Below, one piece after another: positions 42,377 through 51,081 of a stretch of 64,000 nt of DNA; the first letter of the stretch is position 1, and each line of letters opens with the position of its first letter. A program made the translations under genes and the position numbers. The notes under the pieces were generated by a model. It searched no databases and had not been told where the DNA came from. It saw only the letters and a list, made by a program, of their open reading frames with translations. The stretch comes from Paratractidigestivibacter sp963605405. GTDB taxonomy: Bacteria; Actinomycetota; Coriobacteriia; Coriobacteriales; Atopobiaceae. Location of the stretch: NCBI GenBank assembly GCA_963605405.1, contig CAVCUP010000002.1, forward strand, positions 128,947-192,946, read 5' to 3'.

Positions 42377-43990
42377 ATGAAGAAGATCGTGGACTCCGCC
42401 GTTACCCGTCGCTCGTTCATCGGCGGGTCGGCGCTCGCGGCCACGCTGGGCCTCGCCGCGTGCGGCGGCTCCGGCTCGAGCTCCAGCACCGACTCCGGCT
42501 CCGCTTCGGGCGGCACCGAGGGCGGCGGCACCCTTACCGTGGGCTCGGCCTACTCGCCCTCGTCCTACGACCCCGCCAACTGCTCCTCCGCGTTCTGCCT
42601 CTCGGCGAACTCCAACGTCATGGAGGGCCTGTACAACATCGACTTCACCGACTACAGCGTGGTCTCGGGCCTCGCCGACGACCAGCCGACCCAGGTCGAC
42701 GAGTACACCTATGAGGTCAAGCTCCGCTCCGGCGCCAAGTTCTCCGACGGCACCGACGTCACCGCCGACGACGTCGTCTTCTCGTTCGAGCGCGCCCGCG
42801 CCGACGGCGGCATGTACGTCTCGTTCCTCACCATGTTCGACTCCATCGAGAAGAAGGACGACACGACGGTGACCGTCAAGTGCAACATCCCGAACTTCTC
42901 GCTGCTCGAGCTGCGCCTGGCCATCATCAAGGTCATGCCCAAGACCCTCTCCGAGGACGACGCCAAGGCCAAGCCCATCGGCTCCGGCCCCTGGATGTAC
43001 GACGAGATGTCCGACACCTACGTGGTCCTCAAGCCCAACGAGCACTACAACGGCGCCACCCCTGCCAAGGACAACGAGCTGCGCATCGAGTCGCTCACCG
43101 ACACCACGGCCCGCACCACCGCCCAGCAGGAGGGCACCACCCTCGTCACCGAGTCCGTGCCGCCCGAGTCCATCGAGCAGCTCGAGGCCGCCGGCGTCAC
43201 CATCGACAAGGTCAACGGCTTCGGCACGCGCTTCATCATGTTCAACGTCAAGAAGGCCCCGTGGGACAACGTCAAGGCCCGTCAGGCCGTCATGTACGCG
43301 CTCAATACCGACCAGATGGTCACCAACGCCTTCTCCGGCCTCGCCAACGTGGCCACCTCGTACCTGCCCGAGACCTTCTCCAACTACCAGAAGGCCTCCG
43401 TGGTCTATACCTACGACGCCGACAAGGCAAAGAGCCTGCTTTCCGAGGCCGGCGTGACCGCCGGTTCCATTCAGCTGCGCACCACCGATAACGCGCAGGT
43501 CGTGGCTATGGGCACCCAGGCCCAGCAGGATCTCCAGGCCCTCGGCTTCACGGTCGAGCTCGTCTCCGACAAGTCCCCCGCGACCTACGCCGCCATCGAC
43601 CAGGCCGACGACTCCTGGGACATCCTCATCGCCCCGGGCGACCCGTCCTGCTTCGGCGGCGACGTCGACCTTCTCCTCAACTGGTGGTTCGGCGACAACG
43701 TCTGGATGAAGACCCGTTGCGCATGGAACACCTCAGAGGAGTGGAAGAAGCTCAACTCCCTCATGACGCAGGCGCTCGAGGCCTCCGGCAATGACCAGCA
43801 GGATCTCTGGGTCCAGTGCTTCGACATCCTCGCGGAGAACGTCGTCCTCTATCCGCTGATCCAGGTCGTGACCCCCACGGGTTCCTGGCGCGACAACGCG
43901 AACCCCGAGGGCGTCAAGGTAAGCAGCAACTTCGAGGGCATCGGCACCACCGGCGTCCAGCTCACCGGCGTCAGCACCGTCAAGGCCTAA
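42377..43990 (+). CDS. Family 5 solute-binding lipoprotein (peptide/sialic-acid type ABC importer)
   Basis: Extracytoplasmic receptor of the importer encoded downstream, 537 residues. The signal has both a twin-arginine motif (TRRSFIGGSALA) and a lipobox (LGLAACGG), predicting Tat export and lipidation by Lgt. The SBP_bac_5 pattern is clear: GGTLTVGSAYSPSSYDPANC, YEVKLRSGAKFSDGTDVTADDVVFSFERA and PIGSGPWMYDE. This family binds oligopeptides, nickel or sugars. Sialic acid is inferred from nanA, nanK and nanE downstream and from known peptide-family sialic-acid importers (SatABCD in Haemophilus ducreyi, SiaEFGI in Corynebacterium). Confidence 0.88.
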   Translation: MKKIVDSAVTRRSFIGGSALAATLGLAACGGSGSSSSTDSGSASGGTEGGGTLTVGSAYSPSSYDPANCSSAFCLSANSNVMEGLYNIDFTDYSVVSGLADDQPTQVDEYTYEVKLRSGAKFSDGTDVTADDVVFSFERARADGGMYVSFLTMFDSIEKKDDTTVTVKCNIPNFSLLELRLAIIKVMPKTLSEDDAKAKPIGSGPWMYDEMSDTYVVLKPNEHYNGATPAKDNELRIESLTDTTARTTAQQEGTTLVTESVPPESIEQLEAAGVTIDKVNGFGTRFIMFNVKKAPWDNVKARQAVMYALNTDQMVTNAFSGLANVATSYLPETFSNYQKASVVYTYDADKAKSLLSEAGVTAGSIQLRTTDNAQVVAMGTQAQQDLQALGFTVELVSDKSPATYAAIDQADDSWDILIAPGDPSCFGGDVDLLLNWWFGDNVWMKTRCAWNTSEEWKKLNSLMTQALEASGNDQQDLWVQCFDILAENVVLYPLIQVVTPTGSWRDNANPEGVKVSSNFEGIGTTGVQLTGVSTVKA

Positions 43991-44052
43991 AGCGGGGCTC
44001 GCAAGCGTCTTGCCGCCCGTTGAGCGGGGACGACGCTCCCAGAGCCGGATGA

Positions 44053-44095
44053 GCGGCGGGGCCCGAGCGATCAAGGGTTGCTCGGGCCCCGCCGC
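44053..44095 (+). other. Strong mRNA hairpin after the binding-protein gene
   Basis: A perfect 16-bp stem GCGGCGGGGCCCGAGC against GCTCGGGCCCCGCCGC, loop of 11 nt and no T run. Placed between receptor and permease, it probably stabilises the receptor message and lowers downstream expression, as in other ABC operons. Confidence 0.75.
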
Positions 44096-44154
44096 ATACC
44101 GCGCAGCGCCGCGGAATTTACGCCGCCACAACACAGAGAGAGGGGAGAGGCACC

Positions 44155-45111
44155 GTGAGCAATCTTCTGCGCCTCATCGGAAGGCGCCTGGTCGCGCTGC
44201 CGATCATGGCCGTCGCCGTGACCTTTTTGATTTTCTTCCTTATGTCGTTCTCGCCGGTCGACCCGGCCTACAACGCCCTCGGCGAGAGCGCCACCCCCGA
44301 GCAGGTCCAGAAGTACCACGAGGAGTACGGCCTCGACGACCCGTGGCCCGTGCGCTATGTGCGCTACATGGGCGACCTCGTCCACGGCGACCTGGGCACC
44401 TACAGCGCCCGCCGCAACTCCGTGGCCGAGCGCGTGGCCCGTGCCCTGCCCGTGACCATGCAGCTCACCTTCCTCGGCCTGCTCATCGGGGCCGTCGTCT
44501 CGTTCCTGCTGGGCATCATCGCCGCGCTCTACCGAGACAAATGGCCCGACCAGCTCATTCGTTTCATATCCATCGCGGGCCTGGCCACGCCGTCGTTCTG
44601 GCTGGCGGTCCTTCTCATCCTGGTCTTCTCCTCGTTTTTGCACCTGCTGCCCGCCTCGGGCGCCCTGCCCGACCCCTTCACGAACTTCTCGGGGTACATG
44701 GCCCGCATGATCATGCCCGCCTGTGCGCTCGCGTTCCCGCTCACCGGCCAGATGACGCGCATCGTGCGCACCGCGATGGTCGAGGAGCTCGATAAGGACT
44801 ACGTGCTCACCGCCAAGGGCTCAGGTCTTCCCCAGAAGGTCGTCATCGCGCGCAACGTGCTAAGAAACGCCCTTATCACCCCGGTGACCACCCTCGGCAT
44901 GAAGATCGGCTATCTCATGGGCGGCGCCGTCGTCATCGAGGTCATCTTCAATCTTCCTGGCATGGGCATGGCCATCCTCGACGGCGTGGCCGGCAACGAG
45001 CCCAACCTGATCATGGGCGTCGTCATCGTGGTCGCGCTCTCCTTCATCGTGATCAACATCGTGGTCGACATGCTGTACCTGCTCATCAACCCCAGGATTA
45101 GGAGCGTCTAG
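44155..45111 (+). CDS. DppB-type ABC importer permease
   Basis: 318 residues with six predicted helices. N-terminal LLRLIGRRLVALPIMAVAVTFLIFFLMSFSPVDPA and the following GLDDPWPVRYVRYMGDLVHGDLG are typical of the peptide/nickel permease family. The EAA loop is EELDKDYVLTAKGSGLPQKVVIARNVLRNALI. Start GTG 44155 has GAGAGGGGAGAGG. The stop is 2 bp before the next start, so translation is coupled. Confidence 0.92.
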   Translation: MSNLLRLIGRRLVALPIMAVAVTFLIFFLMSFSPVDPAYNALGESATPEQVQKYHEEYGLDDPWPVRYVRYMGDLVHGDLGTYSARRNSVAERVARALPVTMQLTFLGLLIGAVVSFLLGIIAALYRDKWPDQLIRFISIAGLATPSFWLAVLLILVFSSFLHLLPASGALPDPFTNFSGYMARMIMPACALAFPLTGQMTRIVRTAMVEELDKDYVLTAKGSGLPQKVVIARNVLRNALITPVTTLGMKIGYLMGGAVVIEVIFNLPGMGMAILDGVAGNEPNLIMGVVIVVALSFIVINIVVDMLYLLINPRIRSV

Positions 45112-45113
45112 CC

Positions 45114-47138
45114 ATGCTGACCCAAAGGAAAGAAGACTCCCAGAGGCTTGAGGGCATGGCCAAGTCAAAGGGCCCCAAGCTCTCTGGTCTCAAGAACATG
45201 AGGGCATCCTCAAAGATCGCCCTCGGCATCCTGCTCATCGTCGTGCTTCTCTCGGTGCTGGCGCCCGTGCTCGCGCCGTACAGCCCCTACGAGATCGGCA
45301 TGGCACGCCAGGCCCCCGATGCCGCGCATATCCTCGGCACCGACGATAAGGGCCGCGATATCCTCTCGCGCATCCTCTACGGCGGCAGGATCTCGCTCGT
45401 CATCGGCTTCGGCGCAACGCTTTTTGCCCTGGTCACCGGCTCGATCGTGGGCGCGCTCGCCGCGGTCACGCGCAAGTGGGTCTCCGAGGTCATCATGCGC
45501 GTCCTCGACGTGATCATGTCCGTTCCCGGCATCGCGCTCGCCGCCGTGCTCGTGACCATCCTCGGCAAGTCCGTCCAGGCCATCATCTTCGCCATCGGCT
45601 TCATGTACATGCCCCAGATCGCCCGCATCGTGCGCGCGAACATCGTCTCGGAGTACGGCGAGGACTACGTGCGTGCCGTCATCGTCTCGGGAGCGCGGGC
45701 GCCGTGGATCCTCATGAAGCACGTGCTGCGCAACTGCGCGGCCCCCATCATGGTCTTCACCGTGACCCTCGTGGCCGACGCCATCATCTTCGAGGCCTCG
45801 CTCACGTTCCTCTCGGCAGGCATCGCCGAGCCTACCCCGACCTGGGGAAACATCCTCGCCGACGCCCGAGCCGGCGTGCTTTCCGGCCGCTGGTGGCAGG
45901 CGCTTTACCCCGGCATCGCCATCATGGTCACGTGTCTCGCGCTGAATATCCTCTCTGAGGGCATCACCGACGCCATGGCCTCGGCGCCCTCCGCCCCGGT
46001 CGACGCCGAGAACGCGGAGAGCCGCCGCGAGGCCGACCTGCTCGTGGCCGACCCCGTCCGCGCGTACAAGGAGCAGGCCGAGAGCCTCTCCGCCCGTCTC
46101 GCCGCGCTGCGCGAGGTCGAGCTCGCCCGCACCGATCGCCGCGTGCCCGACTACTCGGTCGAACCCTTGCTGCGCGTGAAGAATCTCTCCATCGGCTTCC
46201 CGCGCCACGGCGACGTGGCCGTCGTGGACAACGTGAGCTTCGACGTGCGCCCCGGCCAGTGCATGGCGCTCGTGGGCGAGTCCGGCTGCGGCAAGTCCAT
46301 CACCGCCAAGGTGATCATGAATCTCCTGCCCGACTCCGCCCGCGTCACCGGTGAGGTCGACTACAAGGGCCAGGACCTGCTCAAGCTCACCTCCGAGCAG
46401 CACCGCAAGCTCCTGGGGACCGAGATCGCCATGGTTTATCAGGACTCCCTCTCGGCCCTCAACCCCTCGATGCTCATCTCGACGCAGATGAAGCAGCTCA
46501 CGAGCCGCGGCGGGACCCGCAGCGCCGAGGAGCTTCTCGAGCTCGTGGGCCTCGACCCCAAGCGCACGCTCGAGAGCTACCCGCACGAGCTTTCCGGCGG
46601 CCAGTGCCAGCGCGTGGTCATCGCCATGGCCCTCACGCGCGACCCGTCGCTCGTCATCTGCGACGAGCCCACCACGGCGCTTGACGTCACGGTTCAGAAG
46701 CAGGTCATCAAGCTCCTGAACGACCTGCAGAAGAAGCTCGGGTTCGCCATGATCTTCGTCTCCCACGACCTTGCGCTCGTGGCCGAGGTCGCCAGCGAGA
46801 TCACCGTCATGTACGCCGGCCAAGTCGTCGAGAGCGCACCCACCAAGGAGCTGCTCGCCAACCCGGTCCACGAGTACACCCAGGGCCTTCTCGGCTCGGT
46901 CCTCTCCATCGAGGCGCACGACGGCAGCCGCCTGCACCAGGTTCCCGGCTCGGTCCCGAGCCCCGCGGACTTCCCGGCCGGCGACCGCTTCGCGCCGCGC
47001 TCGAGCCACCCCGAGGTCGGCCTCGACGTGCGCCCGGTGCTCAAGCCCGTCCCCGGCGCCGAGCACCACTTCGTCGCCGAGATTCCCGACGCCGACCTCG
47101 CCCGCGCGGGTCTTGCTTCTCGCCTGGAGGTGAGGTAG
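45114..47138 (+). CDS. Fused DppC-type permease and DppD-type ATPase
   Basis: 674 residues combining two importer subunits. Residues 30-290 are a DppC permease (helices; EAA loop EYGEDYVRAVIVSGARAPWILMKHVLRN). After a charged linker of about 40 residues comes an ATPase (about 345-640) with Walker A GESGCGKS, signature LSGGQCQRV, Walker B LVICDEPTTALD, FVSHD and a C-terminal oligopeptide-type region (HEYTQGLLGSV). I see no frameshift or internal start, so the fusion is real in this sequence. From memory, a similar permease-ATPase fusion occurs in some sialic-acid importers of this family. It needs the next ATPase to form a heterodimer. Confidence 0.9.
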   Translation: MLTQRKEDSQRLEGMAKSKGPKLSGLKNMRASSKIALGILLIVVLLSVLAPVLAPYSPYEIGMARQAPDAAHILGTDDKGRDILSRILYGGRISLVIGFGATLFALVTGSIVGALAAVTRKWVSEVIMRVLDVIMSVPGIALAAVLVTILGKSVQAIIFAIGFMYMPQIARIVRANIVSEYGEDYVRAVIVSGARAPWILMKHVLRNCAAPIMVFTVTLVADAIIFEASLTFLSAGIAEPTPTWGNILADARAGVLSGRWWQALYPGIAIMVTCLALNILSEGITDAMASAPSAPVDAENAESRREADLLVADPVRAYKEQAESLSARLAALREVELARTDRRVPDYSVEPLLRVKNLSIGFPRHGDVAVVDNVSFDVRPGQCMALVGESGCGKSITAKVIMNLLPDSARVTGEVDYKGQDLLKLTSEQHRKLLGTEIAMVYQDSLSALNPSMLISTQMKQLTSRGGTRSAEELLELVGLDPKRTLESYPHELSGGQCQRVVIAMALTRDPSLVICDEPTTALDVTVQKQVIKLLNDLQKKLGFAMIFVSHDLALVAEVASEITVMYAGQVVESAPTKELLANPVHEYTQGLLGSVLSIEAHDGSRLHQVPGSVPSPADFPAGDRFAPRSSHPEVGLDVRPVLKPVPGAEHHFVAEIPDADLARAGLASRLEVR

Positions 47139-47960
47139 ATGGCAAACCAGAACACCCAGGAGCCCATCATCTTCTTGGACGACATCTCGGTCACGTTCAA
47201 GACGCGCACCGGCTCCATCCTGCACCCGAATCTCGTCCACGCGGTCTCGGGCCTCACGCTCAAGCTCATGCCCGGCGAGACCATCGGCCTCGTGGGAGAG
47301 TCGGGCTGCGGCAAGTCGACCACGGCAAACGTCATGTGCGGCCTGCAGTCGCCCACATCCGGCAAGGTCTACTTCAAGGGCGAGGACGTGACCAAGCGCA
47401 CGGCCGAGCTCCGCAAGAAGATCGGCCGTGTGGTCTCGGTCGTGTTCCAGAACCCGGCCACCGCGCTCAACCCGCGCATGGCCGTTCACGACCAGCTGCT
47501 CGACCCGCTCGTGGTCCACAGCGTCGGCTCCGAGGAGGAGCGGGAGGAGCGCGTCCGCGAGCTCTTCGGCCTGGTGGGGCTGCCGAGTTCCGCTATGTAC
47601 GTGCTTCCCGGACAGCTCTCCGGCGGTCAGCGCCAGCGCGTGGCCATCGCGCGAGCCCTCTCCTTGCAGCCCGATGTGATCATCGCGGACGAGCCCACCT
47701 CGGCGCTCGACGTCTCGGTACGCGCTCAGATCCTGAACCTGCTCACCGACCTCAAGCACGAGCTCGGCCTCGCCATGGTCTTCATCAGCCACGATATCCA
47801 GACCGAGCGCTACATCTCGGACCGCATCGTCGTCATGAACCACGGGCAGATCATGGAGGAGGGCCCTGCCAAGCAGGTCTTCGAGGACCCGCAGGATGGG
47901 TACACGAAGACGTTGCTGGCGGCCGCGCCCTCGCTTCTTCACCCGAACCTCGGCCAGTAG
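47139..47960 (+). CDS. DppF/OppF-type ABC importer ATPase
   Basis: 273 residues; second ATPase of the importer. Walker A GESGCGKSTT at about residue 53, Q-loop VFQNPATALNPRM, signature LSGGQRQRVAIARAL near 160, Walker B VIIADEPTSALD and FISHDIQTERYISDRI. The start ATG directly follows the stop of the fusion gene (TAG then ATG), implying coupling. A 10-11 bp GC hairpin at 47967-47998 follows the gene. Confidence 0.93.
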   Translation: MANQNTQEPIIFLDDISVTFKTRTGSILHPNLVHAVSGLTLKLMPGETIGLVGESGCGKSTTANVMCGLQSPTSGKVYFKGEDVTKRTAELRKKIGRVVSVVFQNPATALNPRMAVHDQLLDPLVVHSVGSEEEREERVRELFGLVGLPSSAMYVLPGQLSGGQRQRVAIARALSLQPDVIIADEPTSALDVSVRAQILNLLTDLKHELGLAMVFISHDIQTERYISDRIVVMNHGQIMEEGPAKQVFEDPQDGYTKTLLAAAPSLLHPNLGQ

Positions 47961-47966
47961 CAAAGC

Positions 47967-47998
47967 GCGGGCGCGCCTGCGTCGACGGGCGCGCCCGC
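47967..47998 (+). other. GC hairpin after the importer ATPase
   Basis: GCGGGCGCGCC pairs with GGCGCGCCCGC around a 10-nt loop; no T run. Probably an intra-operon stabiliser or a weak terminator. Confidence 0.55.
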
Positions 47999-48022
47999 CT
48001 CGCGTAAAGGCGGTGAGAATAA

Positions 48023-49027
48023 ATGCCCTTCTCGGCAGACCGGCTGGCCAGGCTCGAGTCCTGCGTGGGCCGCAACCCGATTCCCGCGGACTTCGACGCG
48101 TTCTGGGGGGAGCGCGTGGCCGAGGCTGATGACGTGCCGCTCGACTACGAGCTCAGCGCGTCCGACCAGGTGGACGACTTCGATACGTGTACCTACCATG
48201 ACCTGCGATTTATTGGAATGGGCGGCGCGCGCTTGTATGCCAAGTACTGTGTCCCGGCTGCTGTGAGCGGTCCCGTTCCGCTCGTGCTGCAGTTCCACGG
48301 GTACCCCGGCTGCACGCGCTCATGGGCCGAGCAGTCCAGCTGGCCGGGGCTCGGCTATGCGGTTCTCTCCATGGACAACCCCGGTCAGGGAGGGCGTTCC
48401 GAGGATATCGGCGGCTTTGCCGGCACGACGGTTGCCGGGCACCTGGTGGCCGGCATCGACGGCGGGCCGAGGAACCTCTACTACGTGCGCCTTTACCAGA
48501 ACCAGCGGATTCTCTGTCGCATCGCGGCCGAGCTCGAGGGTATCGACCCGACGCGTGTGTTTGTCAACGGCGGCTCGCAGGGCGGCGGCATGGGAATCGC
48601 GTGCTGCGCCCTTAACCAGGGCCTGGTGCGGGGCGCGTCCATCCTCTATCCCTTCCTCTCGGACTTCAAGGCGGTCTGGGAACTCGGCGCTGACGAGATC
48701 GCCTACGAGGGCATCCGCTACTACTCGCGCTGGTTCGACCCCGACGGATCGCGGGCCGACGAGTGGTTCGGCACGCTCGGCTACGTCGACTCGCTCTCGT
48801 TCGCGCACCTGGTCCGCTGCCCGGTGCTCTTTGGCACGGGCCTTGCCGATGTCGTGTGCCCGCCCGAGACCCAGTTCGCCGTCTACAACGCGCTCTCATG
48901 CCCCAAGCGACACTTGCTTTACCCCGACTTCGGCCACGAGGAGATCCAGGCGTTCGACGATTCGATTCCGGCGTTTTACCAGGCGGTATGCGACGGCACC
49001 TTCCGAGGGGAGGTTGATTGCCGATGA
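48023..49027 (+). CDS. AXE1-family acetyl esterase, probable sialate O-acetylesterase
   Basis: 334-residue alpha/beta hydrolase of the acetyl-xylan-esterase/cephalosporin-C-deacetylase family, with no signal peptide. Nucleophile Ser185 is in NGGSQGGGMGIA, the acid is in GLADVVCPPETQFAVYN, and the histidine is in DFGHEEI; the oxyanion region is FHGYPGCTRSW. Position inside the nan cluster suggests removal of O-acetyl groups from imported sialic acid before NanA acts; other acetylated sugars are possible. The stop overlaps the next start by 4 bp. Confidence 0.85.
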   Translation: MPFSADRLARLESCVGRNPIPADFDAFWGERVAEADDVPLDYELSASDQVDDFDTCTYHDLRFIGMGGARLYAKYCVPAAVSGPVPLVLQFHGYPGCTRSWAEQSSWPGLGYAVLSMDNPGQGGRSEDIGGFAGTTVAGHLVAGIDGGPRNLYYVRLYQNQRILCRIAAELEGIDPTRVFVNGGSQGGGMGIACCALNQGLVRGASILYPFLSDFKAVWELGADEIAYEGIRYYSRWFDPDGSRADEWFGTLGYVDSLSFAHLVRCPVLFGTGLADVVCPPETQFAVYNALSCPKRHLLYPDFGHEEIQAFDDSIPAFYQAVCDGTFRGEVDCR

Positions 49028-49953
49028 CGCGCGACGCGTTTGCTGCGGCAGGGGAGAGGCGCCCCGGCGCCGACTGTCCTGATGGTTTCGAGGCGTACTG
49101 GCGCGAGCGTGCGGACGCCTGCGCTCGCCTCGCCGCCTCGGCGGAGCTTGAATTCGAGCCCGCGGGCGTCCAGAGCGAGGTCGCTGAGTATCGGCGCGTC
49201 GTGTTCGCGGCGCCCGACGGCGTCGGGCTCGCCGCCCGCATCCTCATGCCCAGGGCGTCGGGTCCCCACCCCTGCATTCTCACCTGGCATGATGCCGACC
49301 GCGGCCCGCGCGGCTGGTTCCATCTCTCCCGCTACCTGGCCGCGGGCTATGCCGTCGTCCACCCCGAGTACCGCAGGCTGCCGCGCGACTTCTTCGCCGG
49401 TTGGCAAGAAGGCCTCGCCTCCATACCGGCCGCGCGCCTTGTCGAGGATGCGCTTCTTGCCGCGGGCGTGGCCACCCGTCTGCCCGGCGTGGACAGCTCG
49501 CGCCTAATGACGCACGGGGAGGGGTTGGGCGCCCTGCCTGCGCTCGCCGTCGCGTCGCTCGTGCCGGGCGTGGCCAAGTGCGCTGTGCTCAACGCCGAGC
49601 CCGCAAATATCCGACTTGCCTGGGAGAAGGGCGCCTCGGGCCCCGTCTACGAGGGCGTTTGCCGCCACTTCCGCGACGAGGACCCGGCAGCCGAGGGCGC
49701 GGACGCGTACTTTGGCGCCGTGGCATGGGCGGACGCGGCCAACTTCGCGGCGCTTCTTTCCTCGGGTACCGAGCTCCTCGACGGGGTCTGCCTTATGGAC
49801 GAGACGGCGCCCCCTGCGGCGCAGCTCGCCGCCTTCGAGCGCGCCGCGTGCCAAAAACAGCTCGTGAACTACCCCAAGTACGGTCACGAGCGACTGAACG
49901 ACTTCGAGAACCGGCTTTTTTCCTTCATGCATTTTGGCGAGCGTTGCGCCTAG
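49024..49953 (+). CDS. Diverged AXE1-family protein with the nucleophile replaced by Glu
   Basis: 309 residues, clearly related to its upstream neighbour (FEAYWRERAD, WHLSRYLAAGYAVVHPEYR-like blocks), and translationally coupled to it (ATGA). The nucleophile elbow GGSQGG reads HGEGLG, so Glu166 (codon GAG) sits where the serine should be. The Asp (LMDETAPP) and His (KYGHERLNDF) positions are kept. Classical esterase activity is therefore unlikely. Options are a regulatory or stabilising partner of the active esterase, or a changed reaction. Start ATG 49024. Confidence 0.75.
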   Translation: MTRDAFAAAGERRPGADCPDGFEAYWRERADACARLAASAELEFEPAGVQSEVAEYRRVVFAAPDGVGLAARILMPRASGPHPCILTWHDADRGPRGWFHLSRYLAAGYAVVHPEYRRLPRDFFAGWQEGLASIPAARLVEDALLAAGVATRLPGVDSSRLMTHGEGLGALPALAVASLVPGVAKCAVLNAEPANIRLAWEKGASGPVYEGVCRHFRDEDPAAEGADAYFGAVAWADAANFAALLSSGTELLDGVCLMDETAPPAAQLAAFERAACQKQLVNYPKYGHERLNDFENRLFSFMHFGERCA

Positions 49954-50046
49954 CCCGTGCATGAGGGCCTAGCATCGTCTGCGCCCCGCGAGGGGCCGGG
50001 TCGGGGGATACGCCCCCGGCCTTAAGGGAAAGAAAGGTAAGAAAGC

Positions 50047-50967
50047 ATGGCTGACTTCAAGATTCGCGGCGTCGTGCCCCCTGTCGTCGTCCCCGACACC
50101 CCCGACCACGAGCTCGACGTTCCTTCCTTCGAGCGCCTCATCAACCGTATGCTCGACGCCGGCGTCGACGGTCTCTTCTTCCTCGGGTCCTCCGGCGAGG
50201 TCGTCTTCTCGACCGACGAGCGCCGCCGCCAGGTCATCGCCGAGGCCATTCGCATCGTCGACCACCGCGTGCCGGTGCTCGTGGGCATCATCGATACGGA
50301 GACCGATCGCATGGTCGAGCAGGGCAAGGTCGCCCAGGAGCTCGGCGCGGACGCCCTCGTGGCCACCTGCCCGTTCTATGCCTTGCAGGGCATGACGGAG
50401 GTGGAGGAGCACTTCCGCATCCTTCACGAGGAGCTTGACCTGCCCATCTTTGCCTACGACATCCCCGTGTGCGTGCACACCAAGCTCCCCTGGAAGCTGC
50501 TCGCCAAGCTCGGCGCCGAGGGCGTGCTCGCCGGCGTCAAGGATTCTTCCGGCGACGACGTGGGCTTCCGCTATCTCGTCCAGGAAAACGAGAAGCTCGG
50601 TCACCCGATGAGCCTGCTCACCGGCCATGAGGTCGTCGTCGACGGCGCCTACCTCGGCGGCGCCGACGGCTCCGTCCCCGGCCTCGCCAACGTCGAGCCC
50701 TACGGCTACGTGCGCATGTGGAAGGCCGCCTGCGAGGGCGACTGGGCCACGGTCAAGGCCGAGCAGGACCGTCTGAACGAGATCTCCCACATCTGGGACG
50801 TGACCTCGGGTGTCCAGGGCTACGCCGGCGGCGTCGGCGCGTTCAAGACCGCGCTCAACCTCATGGGCATCTTCGACTCGCCGACGATGCCGCGCCCGGT
50901 CAAGGCCATGACCGGCGATAACGTCGAGGCCATTCGCAAGGTCCTGACCGACACGGGCCTGCTCTAG
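50047..50967 (+). CDS. nanA: N-acetylneuraminate lyase
   Basis: Class I aldolase cleaving N-acetylneuraminate to N-acetylmannosamine and pyruvate; 306 residues, (beta/alpha)8 barrel of the DapA superfamily. The Schiff-base lysine is Lys165 (AGVKDSSGD) and the catalytic tyrosine is Tyr137 (FAYDIP). These are the numbers used for E. coli NanA, not those of DapA (161 and 133). GSSGEVVF forms the pyruvate-carboxylate loop. The neighbours nanK and nanE support the assignment; another keto-acid aldolase is possible. Start ATG 50047 follows GGGAAAGAAAGG. Confidence 0.87.
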   Translation: MADFKIRGVVPPVVVPDTPDHELDVPSFERLINRMLDAGVDGLFFLGSSGEVVFSTDERRRQVIAEAIRIVDHRVPVLVGIIDTETDRMVEQGKVAQELGADALVATCPFYALQGMTEVEEHFRILHEELDLPIFAYDIPVCVHTKLPWKLLAKLGAEGVLAGVKDSSGDDVGFRYLVQENEKLGHPMSLLTGHEVVVDGAYLGGADGSVPGLANVEPYGYVRMWKAACEGDWATVKAEQDRLNEISHIWDVTSGVQGYAGGVGAFKTALNLMGIFDSPTMPRPVKAMTGDNVEAIRKVLTDTGLL

Positions 50968-50979
50968 GCCTGTGTTCGG

Positions 50980-51011
50980 GGGCGGCCCGTAGGGATATCT
51001 GCGGGCCGCCC
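50980..51011 (+). other. Hairpin between nanA and nanK
   Basis: GGGCGGCCCG pairs with CGGGCCGCCC around a 12-nt loop; there is no T run. It may tune relative expression within the operon. Confidence 0.6.
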
Positions 51012-51081
51012 TCGTCGCGGCATCGCCTTCGGCGGGCGTGCCCGCCCTTCTCGCTAACTGATCTATGACGTGGAGGCAGCA

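Noticed and set aside
45210..47963. Long minus-strand open frame opposite the ABC importer genes
   Set aside because: Shadow of the plus-strand ATPase genes; no start context and no protein family features.
50047..50967. Dihydrodipicolinate synthase DapA
   Set aside because: Tyr137 and Lys165 fall at NanA numbering, and kinase and epimerase genes of sialic-acid breakdown follow; no lysine-pathway genes are near.
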